Of a stretch of DNA of 64,000 nucleotides, positions 1 to 17,304 are shown one piece after another (position 1 is the stretch's first letter; the number at the start of each line of letters is the position of its first letter). The notes below the pieces were generated by a model, which saw only the letters and a list, made by a program, of their open reading frames with translations, had not been told where the DNA came from and made no database searches. The translations under genes and the position numbers were made by a program. The stretch is from Paraphysoderma sedebokerense (Eukaryota; Blastocladiomycota; Physodermatomycetes; Physodermatales; Physodermataceae): positions 186,001 through 250,000 of the forward strand of contig JAHLJZ010000010.1 of assembly GCA_025602915.1 (NCBI GenBank), given 5' to 3'.

Positions 1-2346
1 AGTATAGAATGTAGAAAAAGAATTGATAGATGGAGTGGAAGTGAATGAAGGAGCAGAGGACGCTGTGGAGTGATTGGAAGATAAGGAGTGGCGGGAAAAA
101 GTCGAATAACTTCGCTTAGATCTCGTTTGAGGGGGCGAAGGGGAAGACGCTGGGATGGTTAAAGATGAATTAGATTTGTTTAATTTCGTTGTAGATGAAG
201 ACTGAGGTTGACGCAACGGCGAGGAGGGAGCTGAAGGGCCAGTAGAAGAGGGAACGGCAGAGGTGGAAGGGGCAGGGAGAGAAGAGTGCGAAGTTTGCGT
301 AAGTTCTTGTCTTACTCGTTGCAATATGACTCTTCGTTCTGTCAAAAATCGAATTAACGAGCGTCGGGAATCGGGATTATCATGGTCGGCTAGAGGTTGT
401 GATGGAAAAAAAGTATAACGCGGAAATGCGAAACTTCAGCTTTGAGAAGAAACGCAATGAAGTGGCTTGAGTGACGCACCATTCACAATTTTTATGTCCG
501 TCTCTATATCGTTATCATCCATTTCCACAACTGTTGTTCTAAGAGAACTAAACATAGATGTTACAACACTTGGATGAACACACAGTTCCTGAAATATCGA
601 CATGGCGGTGTCATATTGCTTGGTTTCAAATAGATTATAAGCTTGCAATTTGCGAATTCGGGCGATTTGGTCGACCTTCCAATTTGGAGTACGAGAACAC
701 AAGTAGTGCGATTAATGCCGTGTAATTTCTGAGCAACAAGCAGGGTGCAAAGAAGGTACCTTTTCTTCATCCGACATTGTATTCAACGATTGAATAATGG
801 CAAGAGCAACATCGTAATCTTTTAACGACACTAATTGTTTGAACTAAAAGTATGATGGACAGATGGTTAAAACTAAATAAAGTAGCTTAACAAAAAGCAG
901 CTCCAAGAAAATTACTTGATCTTCAACAGGCACCGGCGATAGTCTCCACACGGTAGACGAGTTCGCCACGTATACGTGCTTGCCGACGGATATGAATTTT
1001 GCATTGGGTATGTCGAGAGTTTGCACAAGGTGGTAGGTAGGGTAATGTCTGATTTCGACAGGTTTAGTTGTAAGAAGAGTGAGCACATAAGGTGGGCTGT
1101 AGACTAGATTTGGGGATTGGTAGACGTTAATTTACAGAGATTTGGAATTCTGTCAATTTCAAAAGCAGAACAGGAACAAGAATTTACTCAAGTTTTCGAT
1201 TGCCGATGTCCAGTCTTGCTTTGACTTTTGAGGACTCTCAGAATCTGATTGCCCGAGTGATAGCGCCATTGGTAACGTAATCGTCGTAGCTGTGCAACCG
1301 AGAGGATAAGTCTTCACTCACGAAAGGAATGTGTAAGGAAGACAAGAAAAACACGATACAAACAATCCATAGCAGATATAACGTCCATTCCTGCATTCGC
1401 CAACGATACTTTGGCCTGGGGTTTGCCTAACCCCATACTAGCTATACTACTTGTGCTGCCCATCCAATCATGTAAATCAACCGTGTTTCCGTCCGGTAGA
1501 GTCATCACCACGGTATTTTTCAAAAACCCAATGACTACAGCTGAATTGGAATCCATGAGCAGCGCCTTTGGTGTGTGAGGAAGGGAAAAGTCCTGAATGT
1601 TGCGTGTTAATATACGCGATTCCGAGAAGGAGGGATAGGGATAAAAGAGTCATTATTCGAAATATAGTAGATACTTTTGAACCGACAAATTGAGCATCCC
1701 TCCAACAAAATACAGATAATTTTCGTTTGATAACGACCGCCAAAGATGTGACGACCGCAGGTATACCGTCTGAATCGGTTTCGATACTTGTATTTGTCGT
1801 GAATAACGAAGCGCCCTTGGTTTCTGAAATTTGCGCTTGCTTTTCTAGAGTTGTCAGGTCATATAAATGAATATACGAATCTGGAGAGATAGATTTAGAG
1901 TAATACAAATTAAAGAGTTAAAGGAAGGGTCGATAAATAAATTAGGAGATCACGGAAGGTGCTAATAATTGAGACAAAAGAATACTTTATTTACCGGCGA
2001 GGATAACGAGTGTATTGAGTTCTTTAATAATAGACAAGGAATCTATTGACTTTCGAAATAGATTACGCTTTGTTTCGACAAGGGAAATAGAAGGAGGAAG
2101 ATCTAGCATACGAAATCTCATCAGTTTATTCAGTTGGTAGAATCAAATGTTATTTAAATGAAGCAGACTTTTTGCATTTGGAGATTGGCCAGAAGAAACA
2201 TCCCAGGATTCAATCAATTCGTATACGAGGAGGGAGCCCGAGGCGCTGCCGACAAACAATCTGTCGCCGTGTGGAGCGATGAGGATGGCGGAGACGGGGA
2301 GCGGGATGGAGTCTAGGAGCGGGGAGAGGAGGAATGCATTGTGCAT
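1..2346 (-). CDS. VPS39: VPS39/VAM6, HOPS complex subunit (N-terminal part; gene continues past the left edge)
   Basis: Vps39/Vam6 is a HOPS tethering subunit acting in Rab7/Ypt7-dependent fusion at the vacuole or late endosome. The chosen start (ATG at 2344-2346) gives MHNAFLLSPLLDSIPL, which aligns with the beginning of animal VPS39 (MHDAFEPVPILEKLPL). Further CNH-domain blocks follow in order on the minus strand: KGASLFTTN (about 1820), FISVGKHVYVANSSTVWRL (about 960-1010) and the helical block IRKLQAYNLFETKQYDTAM (about 600-660). Four or more exons are separated by short introns. An upstream in-frame start at 2523 exists, but it would add about 59 residues read through a promoter repeat, so I prefer 2346. 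A Ser/Pro-rich stretch near positions 30-330 is probably a fungal insertion after the block SLIRFLTERR. The C-terminal clathrin-repeat and RING-like parts lie outside the window. Confidence 0.85.
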
Positions 2347-2419
2347 TTGTGAGTCGGAGTGGAGGAGGAATGAGGAGGATTGCAGTGGGTGGAGATGCCC
2401 GGTCTGTCGTAACTCGTAA

Positions 2420-2480
2420 GCGTAAGGAATTCGTACTTTTGGCGTAAGCTGGCGTAAGGAATTCGTACTTTCGTACTTTT
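2420..2480. repeat. Direct repeat in the VPS39/SMC4 divergent promoter
   Basis: A unit of about 20 bp (gcgtaaggaattcgtacttt) occurs at 2420-2439 and again at 2452-2471. A partial unit (ggcgtaagct) lies between them and a further cgtactttt follows at 2472-2480. It sits in the roughly 200 bp between the two divergent start codons. It could be a duplicated transcription-factor site or simple slippage. I recognise no known binding motif. Confidence 0.6.
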
Positions 2481-2552
2481 CGTGTTCCTCCTTCCTCCCT
2501 CGGCTCTTCAATTCTCTCTCCACACCATCCCATTACATTCAATCATTCAATC

Positions 2553-5500
2553 ATGTTGGGCAACTCACAACCAATCCCTCCTCCCGTCCCTCCCCCCCTG
2601 CAACATCCCTCCTCGCTCTCTCAACCCCCTCCCCAAAGTCAAACCACACACTCAAAACGTCTAATCATCACGAAAATGGCCCTCACAAACTTCAAATCTT
2701 ATGCCGGAAAGCAGGAAATCGGCCCATTCCACAAGGTATCTTTTCCCTATCTATATATATTATCTGCTCAAAATGCTGTAACCCTGTCCATCACCGATCC
2801 CCTGACTTCTGCTAACTCCTTTTCCCACCACTCTGTTCTAGTCATTCACTTCAATCGTCGGTCCTAATGGCTCCGGTAAATCAAACGTTATTGATGCTAT
2901 GCTATTTGTGTTTGGCTATAGAGCAAATAAAATGAGGCAAGGCAAACTTTCGGCATTAATTCACAACTCTGAGAAATTTCAAAATCTTGAATATTGCACA
3001 GTCGAAGTCTATTTCAATGAAATCATCGATTTGGTATATTCTTTTTTCCAGTGAATTCCTCTATTGTCTGTCTCAACAATTCTGAACAAATCTCTTCCTC
3101 ACCTTCACTTTATCTTGTCGAAACAAACAAATAACACAACAGCCCGGACCCGACGCGTTCCAGATCGTGCCAAACTCCACCATCGTCGTCTCAAGGACAG
3201 CATACAGATCAAATGCAAGCAAGTACCAGATCAACGGCCGAACCAGCTCTTACACAGAAGTCACAGATCTCTTAAGAAACCGAGGAATCGATTTGGACCA
3301 TAAACGGTTTCTTATTTTGCAGGTAAGCATTCAATCTGGCACACTTCTAGTGAATGGATTTTTAGGTTGATAATCATTCTATCCAACCTTATAAGGGCGA
3401 AGTCGAATCAATTGCTCAAATGAAACCCAAAGCCCAAAATGAACACGAAGACGGATTATTAGAGTACTTGGAAGATATCATTGGCACATCAAAGTACAAG
3501 CAACCACTCGAGGAAGCCTCTCAAGTCGTTGAAAAATTGTCAGAAGAAAAGGCTGAAAAGCTAAATCGAGTCCGAATTGTCGAATCGGAAAAGAAACACT
3601 TGGAGGTATTTTGTTAATTGACCTTTACGTTCTTGAATTATATTTCCACCCAATACATGCATCAAATGTACTGATTAATCGAACATTTCGGCTTGCCAGC
3701 CCAAAAAAGAAGAAGCCGAAGACTTCCTCAGATCTGAAAACACTCTAGTCAAGAAGCGCTCTATTCTGTGGCAGTACGAAATTGCCGATTATGAGACTCG
3801 AGCTCAAGCTGCGGAAACTGAAGTTGTAAGTTATCATATCTACTTTCTTGCCCAAGTCTGCTTCCCAATATGCTTTTCCTCCCTTCACTCTGCGTCACAT
3901 AATCGTTGGTTTGTTCAAACTCTCATAACTAAACGATTCTAAACCTCCCGTTAGGTTGACTTACAAGGACGGCTCAAAAATGATCAAGAACAACACAAAC
4001 ATTTGATTGAAGATGTAGAAAGATTAGAGGGTGAATATTCCTCGATCGCAAAGGATTACGAAGTACAACTCCATTTCCTTGCTACCTCCTTAACCCATGG
4101 GGGATTGTTAACCTAAGTTCATATTGCCACAGAAAATAGGCAAAGAAACGAATGAAGTTATTAAAGAACTGGCAAAATTCGAAAGAGAGGACGTGCAATT
4201 ACAAGAGAATAAGAAACATTTGAAAGCAAAACAAAAGAAATTATCCAAGAGCATTGAAAAGGTATATTGACCCCATCTTAAGCCGCGATACGATTAACAA
4301 GTTTGTAACTTCTGAAATTTACCGTATTCAGGATCAACTCGCCCGATCAGAACACGAAACCTGGATACGAAACCACGATGAAGAATTGAAGAAACGAATG
4401 GGGAAATTGGAAGAGTTGACCAAATCATTAAGTGTCGAGGAGAAAAAGTTGGATGAAATCAGAGATGGGTTAAAAGGTGGGTTGTTGTTGTTTTTATTAA
4501 TACTTTTCCTCGTGTCCGAGATTTTGTCTGCATGAAATGACATTTCATCTCCCTCGTACTTCACCTTAGGCAAAACTGAGCATATCCAATCTCAAATTGA
4601 GTCAGAGCAAAAGTCCTTGGCGCCATGGCTAGAAAAAATAAACAAAACGCAGAGTGAAATTGATGTCGCAAAATCTGAATTTGATTTACTGGAGGAGAAA
4701 AGTAAAAGCGGTGAGAAAGCCGTAAATGAAGCCGAACAGAAGTTGGAAAATTTGCTTCAAGGGATAGAAGAAAAGGTTAGTACCAGTCATACCCAGCGAT
4801 GTCGACATGAATGATGTGTAAACTTCAGTTATGGACCCATATCAACTTATTCTATATTCAGAAATCTGCGTATCTAAAATTGAAGCATCAAAAGAAACAA
4901 GCAGCAGAACGTTTGGAATCATCAAAAGGGAAGATGAAGGTGTGAAATTGCTTCTTCTCCCACTAGTTTCTCCTTCGCGCCAGCCCTATTTTCAATAAAT
5001 CAGGCATTGACGCATCAGTTTAGGAAATCGAAACCCTTGAAACAGACTTAAGGAACTTGTATACGAAAGCCAGACAACAAGCAGAAGAAACCAAGATCGC
5101 GTATCAAGCAGCTCAATCTCGAGGGAATGTATTGAAACAGTTGCTTAAAGAAAGAGATAGCGGACGGTTGAAGAATATCCACGTACGTATGCTTTTCTTT
5201 ATTTACCAGCATAGTTGTGACATTCAATAGAATTGGGGTAAAATGAATCAGCATGATTGTCGTTTAACTTGAATTATTGTAGGGTCGACTGGGAGATTTG
5301 GGTGTTATCGATCAGAAATACGATATTGCTGTTTCAACTGCCTGCCCTGCACTTGATCACATCGTAGTCCAAGATGTCTCCACTGCAGAAAAATGTATCA
5401 GCATTCTGCGTGAGAAAAATCTTGGTCGCTCAGTCTTCATTTGTCTCGATAAACTCCCTCAAATGAATCTTTCTCCCATCCAAACCCCAGAAGATGTTCC

Positions 5501-7977
5501 CCGTCTCTTCGACTTGATCAAACCCAAAAACCCATCTTTTGCACCAGCATTTTACAATTCATTACGCGATACCTTGGTCGCAGCAGATTTAGATCAAGCC
5601 AATCGATTGGCTTATGGATCTGGTAGTAGTAGATGGAGAGTGGTTACTTTAGACGGACAATTGATTGATAAGAGCGGTACCATGAGCGGTGGTGGAACTA
5701 AAGTTACAAAGGGGTTGATGGGAAGTAATTTTGTGGATGATGTTAACGAGCAAGAGTTTGCAAAATGCGAACACGAAAGGGAGAAAGTTGAAAAGAAGTT
5801 GAAAAAAGTAGAAGAAGTAAAGAAAAGCGTCAAAGTGGAGGTGGAAGAAACCGAGAAAGAAATACCTAATGTGGAGCTGGAATTGAGTAAATTAGAAATG
5901 GATATCAAAAGCTTGGTGCAAGAAGTTGAGGAAACGAAGTCGTTGATTCAAAAACTCAGGTATGTATTGAACTCACATTTCCCTTTTTAATGTTCTGTAC
6001 TCCATTCTCCAGAGAAGTAATCATGTATTTACCTTATAACCTGCATTATTTTAGCGCCCAAACTCAACCAGATCAAAACGATCTAACACGCATGAAAGAA
6101 CTCTCTAAAGCTATTGCCACTCTTACTTCGACCTTAAATAAACTCCAATCATCTGCCGACCCAATCCAAACTGCAATTAAAGAACTACAAGCCCGAATTC
6201 TTGAAATCGGTGGTGTCAAATTACGTTCTCAAAAAGCTAAAGTGGATGGTATAATCGAAGAAATGGACGGTGTAAATGAACGGATTACGAAGGTTCAAGT
6301 AGCCAGGGGTAAAGCTGAGAAAGATTTGAAGAAAGCTGGAGAAAGATTAGAAAAGGGGAAGAGAGAGTTAGAGGCTGTGCAAAGCGAGTTGGAACAGGTG
6401 GAAAGTGACATTAAAGTTAAGACAGAAGCTGCTTTAGAAGTGAAAAAGAAGTGTGAGGAGGCCAAAATGGTTCGTTCTTCTTAATTCTTCAATCCTTTGT
6501 ATATCACAAGCTTCTTCCGAATCACATATCCTCGTTTCTGAATGAATTGATGCCGTCTTTTTTCTACTCTACATTAAATAACCTCTTTACCATTTCGGCT
6601 GAGTAGATTATGGCAGATAAAAAGGAAGAACTGGACTCAATTAAAGCACAATTAGATGAAAAGTCACAAATTGTGGATAAAATCCGCGCAGTTGAGGTAA
6701 ATTGTCGCCTGATTTTTCTTTCAATCAATTGTAAACTAATAAATGTCTCATATAGGTTGAAATCAAAGCTAGATTAGATGAGCTTAAAATTGCGGTGACT
6801 GAGGGCAAGAAACGAAGTGGAGCATTGAAGGCGAAACTTAAAGAGCTCAGTTTACAAAAGATTGGGTATGAAATTCTTTTTTGGTCAAATATCAGTTCTA
6901 AAGTCAACTTGCTAATTTGAACTCGGTTGCTATGTTCGACTTGAAAATTAAACTCAATCAAATAGTGTCGACGAAGAAGAAGATGCGGAGACATTAGAGG
7001 AATTGAGTATCGATGAGCTGAAAAAATACGACAAAAGGGTACTAATAAAACAAATTCAAGACTTGGAAGGTTGGTATTCACCTGTATTCGAATGGCGCGT
7101 GCAAAACCGTTCCTAATCCCAGAATCTATTTAATGGTAATCTTCGAAACAGCTAAACTTTCCAAAGCCAAGCCGAATCTTACAGTCTTGGCAGAGTACAA
7201 ACAGCGACACGAGGAATACATAGAACGAGCGAAAGAATTGGCTATCGTCAATACGCAGCGTGAAGAAGCAAAGAACTTGTACGATGATTTAAGGAAGAAA
7301 CGATTAGATGAATTTATGAGCGGATTTACTGCTATTTCCTTGAAACTTAAAGAGATGTATCAGGTTTGTTGTTTTGTTTTATTCATCTTGCGTTGTGTTG
7401 CAATTGGTATGCTAAAAGTGTCTCAACAGATGATTACTCTTGGTGGAAATGCAGAATTAGAATTGGTTGATTCTATGGATCCATTTTCAGAAGGAATTTT
7501 ATTTTCGGTTATGCCTCCTAAAAAGAGTTGGAAAAATATTTCTAATTTATCCGGTGGTGAAAAGGTATTTTTCGTTACCCACACAACCTTGACTTCCTAA
7601 TCGATTTTCTGACATATTTTCATTTTCAGACGTTGTCCTCGTTAGCATTAGTATTTGCTCTTCATCATTTCAAACCGACCCCGCTCTACGTCATGGACGA
7701 AATCGACGCCGCCTTAGATTTTCGAAACGTTTCAATCGTTGCAAACTATATTAAAAATCGAACCAAAAATGCCCAATTCGTCATCATCTCTTTACGAAAC
7801 AATATGTTTGAACTTGCTGACCGATTGGTAGGAATTTACAAAACCGATAACTGTACCAAAAGTATTTGTGTAAATCCAAAGATGATGGTCGTTGGTGGTG
7901 CTCACCATGTTAAAGTCGAAGAAAATGAGAAAGAAAATGGCGGTAGAGCTACAGAAGGAATAGTAGGGTCTAGTTAA
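2553..7977 (+). CDS. SMC4: SMC4, condensin ATPase subunit
   Basis: SMC4 pairs with SMC2 as the ATPase core of condensin, compacting mitotic chromosomes. I read 19 exons (2553-2735, 2842-3033, 3143-3322, 3396-3605, 3700-3825, 3955-4062, 4133-4261, 4332-4476, 4570-4775, 4862-4939, 5024-5182, 5283-5959, 6055-6469, 6607-6696, 6756-6865, 6966-7069, 7152-7363, 7430-7564, 7630-7977). They sum to 3807 nt, or 1268 aa, the normal SMC4 size. Walker A is GPNGSGKS (residues about 68-75). Two long charged coiled coils flank a hinge that begins GRLGDLGVIDQKYD. The ABC signature NLSGGEK is near residue 1150 and Walker B is YVMDEIDAALD just after. The C-terminal block FVIISLRNNMFELADRLVG is diagnostic of SMC4 over other SMCs. 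The N-terminus is Pro/Gln-rich. It is transcribed divergently from VPS39 behind a CT-rich leader. Confidence 0.96.
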
Positions 7978-8328
7978 ATAACGACTTATAACGAAATTAG
8001 ATGCTGTGCAATGACTTTTATTCCTAAGCATGGCACAAATCTACAATTTCCTTTGTGTGTAATCTAAACTTTAAATAACTATGGCATGTATATACATTTC
8101 ACGAAACATTTGCCCATGTTCTTTCTTCCTTACTATCAGTTTTAATGGCTTTTCCCTGACTGAAGATGAAATATAATTACTGGCATACTATCCCATCCAA
8201 GTCAAACTAATTGAAACAGTACCGTCATCTCGTTAAAGGGAATAATCCATCAATTTAGAATTAAAGATAATTGAGAACTATAGTACAAAATTACATGCTA
8301 ATGGTATCTTTCGTTTCATTCCTTAATT
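7978..8328. other. Convergent intergenic region (3' ends of SMC4 and kinase)
   Basis: This is AT-rich sequence between the SMC4 stop and the kinase stop, holding the two 3' UTRs. I see no gene, tRNA or repeat. Confidence 0.6.
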
Positions 8329-12384
<4,056 letters not shown>

Positions 12385-12959
12385 GCTCTCATATGGCTGC
12401 TCCGAAGTTATGATATCATATATCCGAATTGAGAACGTTGATACGTGATTAATTGAAGAAAGTGAACCTGTCGCTTGACGGGGAGACTTTATTTTGTGTC
12501 CACCTCGGAACGACAGGAAGAACGCATATCTGAGTATCGCTGCAACTCATTTACGGGTCAACATTTTAGACTATATACATATTGGAATTCAAATATTAGA
12601 TTTTCCAAAGCTCTCCATATGGAGTGGCAAATGTAATGTATTGTCCAAATCGCAATTTTGAATTGATTAGCACTCCATTTTGCCACCGCCCAATTCATGC
12701 AAAAGAATGAGCATCTTGTTTTCCGTACAAATCATAATTTATACTATTGAGGAGGTATATTTTTGTTCGATGAAAACACATCCGATAAATAGTACGCAGG
12801 GCTATTTCGGATTGTTAGAATCAGAAGCCAAAATGCACCCGATACCTGGTGACGCGACCGCGCTGTGACGTTTCCGTTGGGACTTGGGACATCGCAGAGA
12901 TCATAGATTGAAGAATTTAATGGAAGAGGATAAATATTTAAAGGGCTCAAAAAATGAAA
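12385..12959. other. Kinase promoter / XPF 3' flank
   Basis: This stretch holds the upstream region of the minus-strand kinase and the 3' end of XPF. The short open frames here have no recognisable product. I see no repeat or RNA gene. Confidence 0.5.
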
Positions 12960-15900
12960 TTAACTTGTTATATCACAATTAAAATAATCATACAACTGTT
13001 TGCCCGGCTCTATTCCAATTAAATCTTGCAACTCCTGCAAACTCATGTGAGACAGTTCATAAACAGACTCGACTTTATTCATGACCATTTTGTAGTTCTT
13101 TGACGTGATACCAGGTAATGTGCGAAGAATATCCTGCATAAATTAGAGCCCCATGTAAGGAATCAAGATTATAGGTATAGTCACATTTAGTAAATTCAAA
13201 TGAAACGCGGACATACCTGGGGACAGATATTATACATGCTATCGATTTCTTCTGTATTCTCTACACCAATAAGCGCGGCATAATCTGGATCAGGTTGTTC
13301 CTGATTTTTCTATTTGAAGCGAATAGTAAATAATCATTATATAGACTAAGAAATCCGCCGGTGATGAATCAAACCTTTAGATCCTCAAATATTTCTGCAG
13401 TAGCCCATGGACTGGAAGACCAAACAACTTTCAACTGGGGGAATGTGATCAGCAATAACACGAGCTTCGAAGAGATGTCGGATATAGATATTTCTGATTT
13501 CATCTCAGTCGTACTCTAGGAAGTTGACGAGTCAGCCGAATCTAACAAGTCTATCACAGGATTACAATAAAAGTACATTGAGAGAAAATGCTTTATTCTG
13601 GTCGAACTCTATTAAAAGGATCGGCATTTTATAATGCAAACACATAGATTCGGCTTGCGAGTACCTACAAAATTAGATCGGCAATATTAGTACTCTTATC
13701 CACGCTACGATATAGAGGGGAACAATCAAAACATCGAAAGGTAACACACAATCGGCCACTCCCTAAACTACCAATCAAGTCTGATACACTTTTTCGTTCC
13801 ACGCACATCGCCGGGCTCAGAACATAATCACCGATGACAATTGTTCTTGGAATAATTTTGATTCCTCGGGAATGAAGAATGCTAGGCAGTGAACTACGAA
13901 ATTCTCGCATGTCTACTACAATTTGAGGTTGCGATGAATTCGACTCGAGGTTCTGTCCACCAGCAATACGAGAGTTTATCATATGCATAAACATTTCATC
14001 TTGCGTGGGATGAAGTGCTGTATTTTCATGATCAATCGGTAGGGCCATGACCTGTTGTGGCTTGTTAGTAGATCGGGAAACCAGTAGATGACGGTAGCGC
14101 TGATAGACGACAAACCGATTTCTCCCTCACGATTCTTTCAAACGCATCCTTTTCTTTTCTTATTACACTTAGATACTTTTGTTCTTCCACCGAATCCTTG
14201 TACACTAAGAAATACACCCTCACGTTATCATTCTTTCCGAGACCGCATCGGTAGCATTCGACCCTTCGAACAAAATCAGGGTTGGGATCATAAATAACTA
14301 TAAACCGAGGTTTGTGATCGTACAGCAGCCGAGTATCAGGTTCACCAGTATATGAGTGAATAATTATATTGGACGGATTCGAGGGAAGAATATTATAGTA
14401 GGCGTTGAAAGTCGCAGGATCGAACTCATCGTCTGATTCGTAGCGAGTGTCCGTAGCATTCACACTTTTCGACGACGAATTGCTAAATTTCATGCTAAGA
14501 TAAACATGGGTTACAGAACAATCTCCAGGGCACGGACGCAGTATGACTGGACGCATCCTTACATGTTTTCCATTTCCTTCGCTTCTTCATCGAGCTGTGC
14601 ATTCAACAGTTCTTTCGTCGAAGTGATTACTCTCGAGGTTGTCCCAGTGCCTGCTGAAGCTGACGCTCCTCGTACTCGTCTCCGCTTATTTGGCGGTGGT
14701 CGGCCTCCAGCGTCACCGCGCCCTCGTCCCCGATTATCCATCGATGGTTCTGACAGTGACGTCGTACCGGTAGAGGCGCGGCTGGACGGGTTAGTAGAGG
14801 AATTAGTTGAAGATGAACGTCTCTCGATGTTCCTTGAAACCGTAGGCAGTGACCCTTTCCATTTAAAGTAATTCTTGGCGGCGTTTGTCAACAAAGGGTG
14901 GTGATTACTCGCACCCTGATTAACAGAATCAGATTCTGTATTTACAGACAAGTAATCTCTCAGTTGTGTACATGTTCTGTCTTCCGCAACCATGATCAAG
15001 ACAGGAGCATTAAGTGATGGATTATTTGCTATAACTGACTTAAGCCATTCAATAAATAGATAAAGGATAGATGATGGATTGATTGAAATGAAAATTTGAT
15101 TTACCGTCTCCATTCTCCTCCACTTTCTTTTTTTCATCCGCTACAGTTTCCTCGATTTCCTCCAAGACTTGACGGAGCAGTTCCCACTTAGGCTGCTCTT
15201 CTAAAACTAAATCTATATTTGAGGGGGCCCACCAGTCTTTTGACTTCTTCTTAAGCGAGTTGCCTTCAAACCTCCTGAATACACGAGCTTTCGCCGCCTA
15301 CACGAAGTTAAAGCTCTTAACAGTGCTGGAAGCGATACTGAGTAAACCATATGGATGATATGACTAACCGTAAATAATGTGTTCGCAGAATCCAAAAACA
15401 ACCATGGACTTTGGTCCTTCTGTGTTAATGAATTTGAATTGGGCACATTATTACTGGCTAGTATAGTCTCGAGGAAGCAGTAGAATGTGACACAATCGTA
15501 ACTGACTAAATATCTAGAATCCGAATTAGCCCAAAAGTGTCCAAAATTACTGATGTATGCCACCCAGAACCTACCCTAACAATTTCCTAAGAATTTTCAT
15601 ATCGCCGACCAGTTGCTTAGTTTTATAGCTCACTTTATGCCAGATAGGATCTAACTGTTGCCTAATCAAAGCATCAAAGCTTTTGAACATTGCGTTTTCC
15701 ACAGTCATTTCTTCGACGACAACCTATATTGAACGAATAGTGGGTCAACACACAATCAAAAGCGACACAGTGTAGAATGGAAAATACGCACGGATGGGTT
15801 CGCTCTCTTGAGTTCACCTAAGCAAGCATCTAAACAATCGATAATGGCAGTTTGAATTTCTCGCATAGATTCTGTGAGCGGCTGATAAAGCTCCACAGTA

Positions 15901-17088
15901 TCAATGTGACTGGCTTCAAGAGATTCAGACACAAGAACGTGAAATCTGAATTGGATTAAGTATAGCGAACAGTGTGAACGGACATGGAATGATGTCAGGT
16001 TTACGGATCCTTTTCAACCGTTCAGAGTTGGGAAATGAAAATACCTAGGCCAAATATACACTGTACGCAGAAACAGATTCTTCATCATTTTTTCAAGTTT
16101 CATAAATCCGCTAACAAAGGATTCGGGGCAATCTGAGAAGGCTTTAATGAATCCTTCCTGATAGCATCATTGAGAACAAGATGTTGACGGGTCAATTTGA
16201 AATGATAAGACAAACGAAAATCAACACATGTTTACCTTATTTTCTTGACGAAAAATGCGCAGAATGAATGATTCCGTTGAAGTTTCTGTTACTCTGTTTG
16301 AATCGATGGAAGAGTACTTCGATTAATTCCTGTCGTAACCTTTGCCATTCAAATTTAACGGCACAAAAGTTGGACGATTTATATTGAAATGAGACATACT
16401 TCTCCGCATGTGCTACTATTATGCCCGTTACTAGGTGTACCGGTAACACTCCATTTAACATGTCTACGATCAAGATTCTAGAAGTTATGGAAATCACGCC
16501 CCCAGAAAGGTAGAGTTCGGCTCTAGTTATCGCAGTCCCATGAATATACCGAAGCAATGTTTGCAGTAGAGATATATGAAGTGTGTTAGTTTGTTTCAAT
16601 GTGTGAAGCGAATCGATTAAACACGATGACAATATGGTACTCTAGCTGCACATCCGATTTCAAGGTTGATCTTGGGGATCCCATAAGGAGCCTTAAGTAT
16701 TGCTCCGAATAGAGTTCCTATCGACCAGCCACCCTACTGCAATCAATATTAGTATTAAAAAGTCTGTAGCAACTGACCTTTTCTCGCTTGTTACTTCGTT
16801 TGTCACCACTTTCAACTCCCCGCCCCTGTCAGATCCAGTTCCAGAGTTCCCATTTCCAAAACAAGCGACCTCCTCAATCACTTCTTTTTCTTCATCACTC
16901 GATAAATTAATTACCAGGACAAGGTTTTGTTTTATTGAATATAATCGCACAAAAAACGACAGGATAGTCTGTAGACCGAGCCCTCTTGAGAGGATCAATA
17001 GAGCAGAATCTTGTGAGATGAGCTCAGTAATAATTTGCCGTTGAAAAGGGAGAAGATTCGGTGTAGTAGGCCCAGTAGAATTCGACAT
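12960..17088 (-). CDS. RAD1: XPF/RAD1 structure-specific endonuclease subunit
   Basis: XPF (Rad1 in yeast, ERCC4 in animals) with ERCC1/Rad10 cuts 5' of lesions in nucleotide excision repair and processes interstrand crosslinks. The start at 17088 gives an N-terminal helicase-like domain ([18 protein letters not shown]-like [21 protein letters not shown], then [18 protein letters not shown]). The middle has [26 protein letters not shown] and [14 protein letters not shown]. Before the nuclease come [16 protein letters not shown] and [16 protein letters not shown]. The nuclease domain has [33 protein letters not shown] (the ERKX3D active site) and GSLGSGRL. The helix-hairpin-helix end reads [18 protein letters not shown], and the stop is TAA at 12960-12962. 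There are many short introns. All catalytic motifs are intact. Confidence 0.95.
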
Positions 17089-17304
17089 AGAGATATCGGA
17101 TTGACAATTCTAAATTTATTGAAGGCTGAAGGCCCGCTCAAGGTAATTCAGCCGCAACAAAGTGTATTCAGTCGCGATGGCGGGAATCGCACACACATGT
17201 CACAAACACTGTATGAACATTTTGCTAAAATTGTACAGTACGATTCTCTTCAAATATTTCACAGGTGCATTAAAATTGCTAAGCTACTGCGCCTAAGTTT
17301 CAAA

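Noticed and set aside
2344-2523. Extending VPS39 to the upstream in-frame start at 2523
   Set aside because: The added residues are low-complexity, cover the promoter repeat, and would nearly abut the SMC4 start. The internal start matches the animal VPS39 N-terminus.
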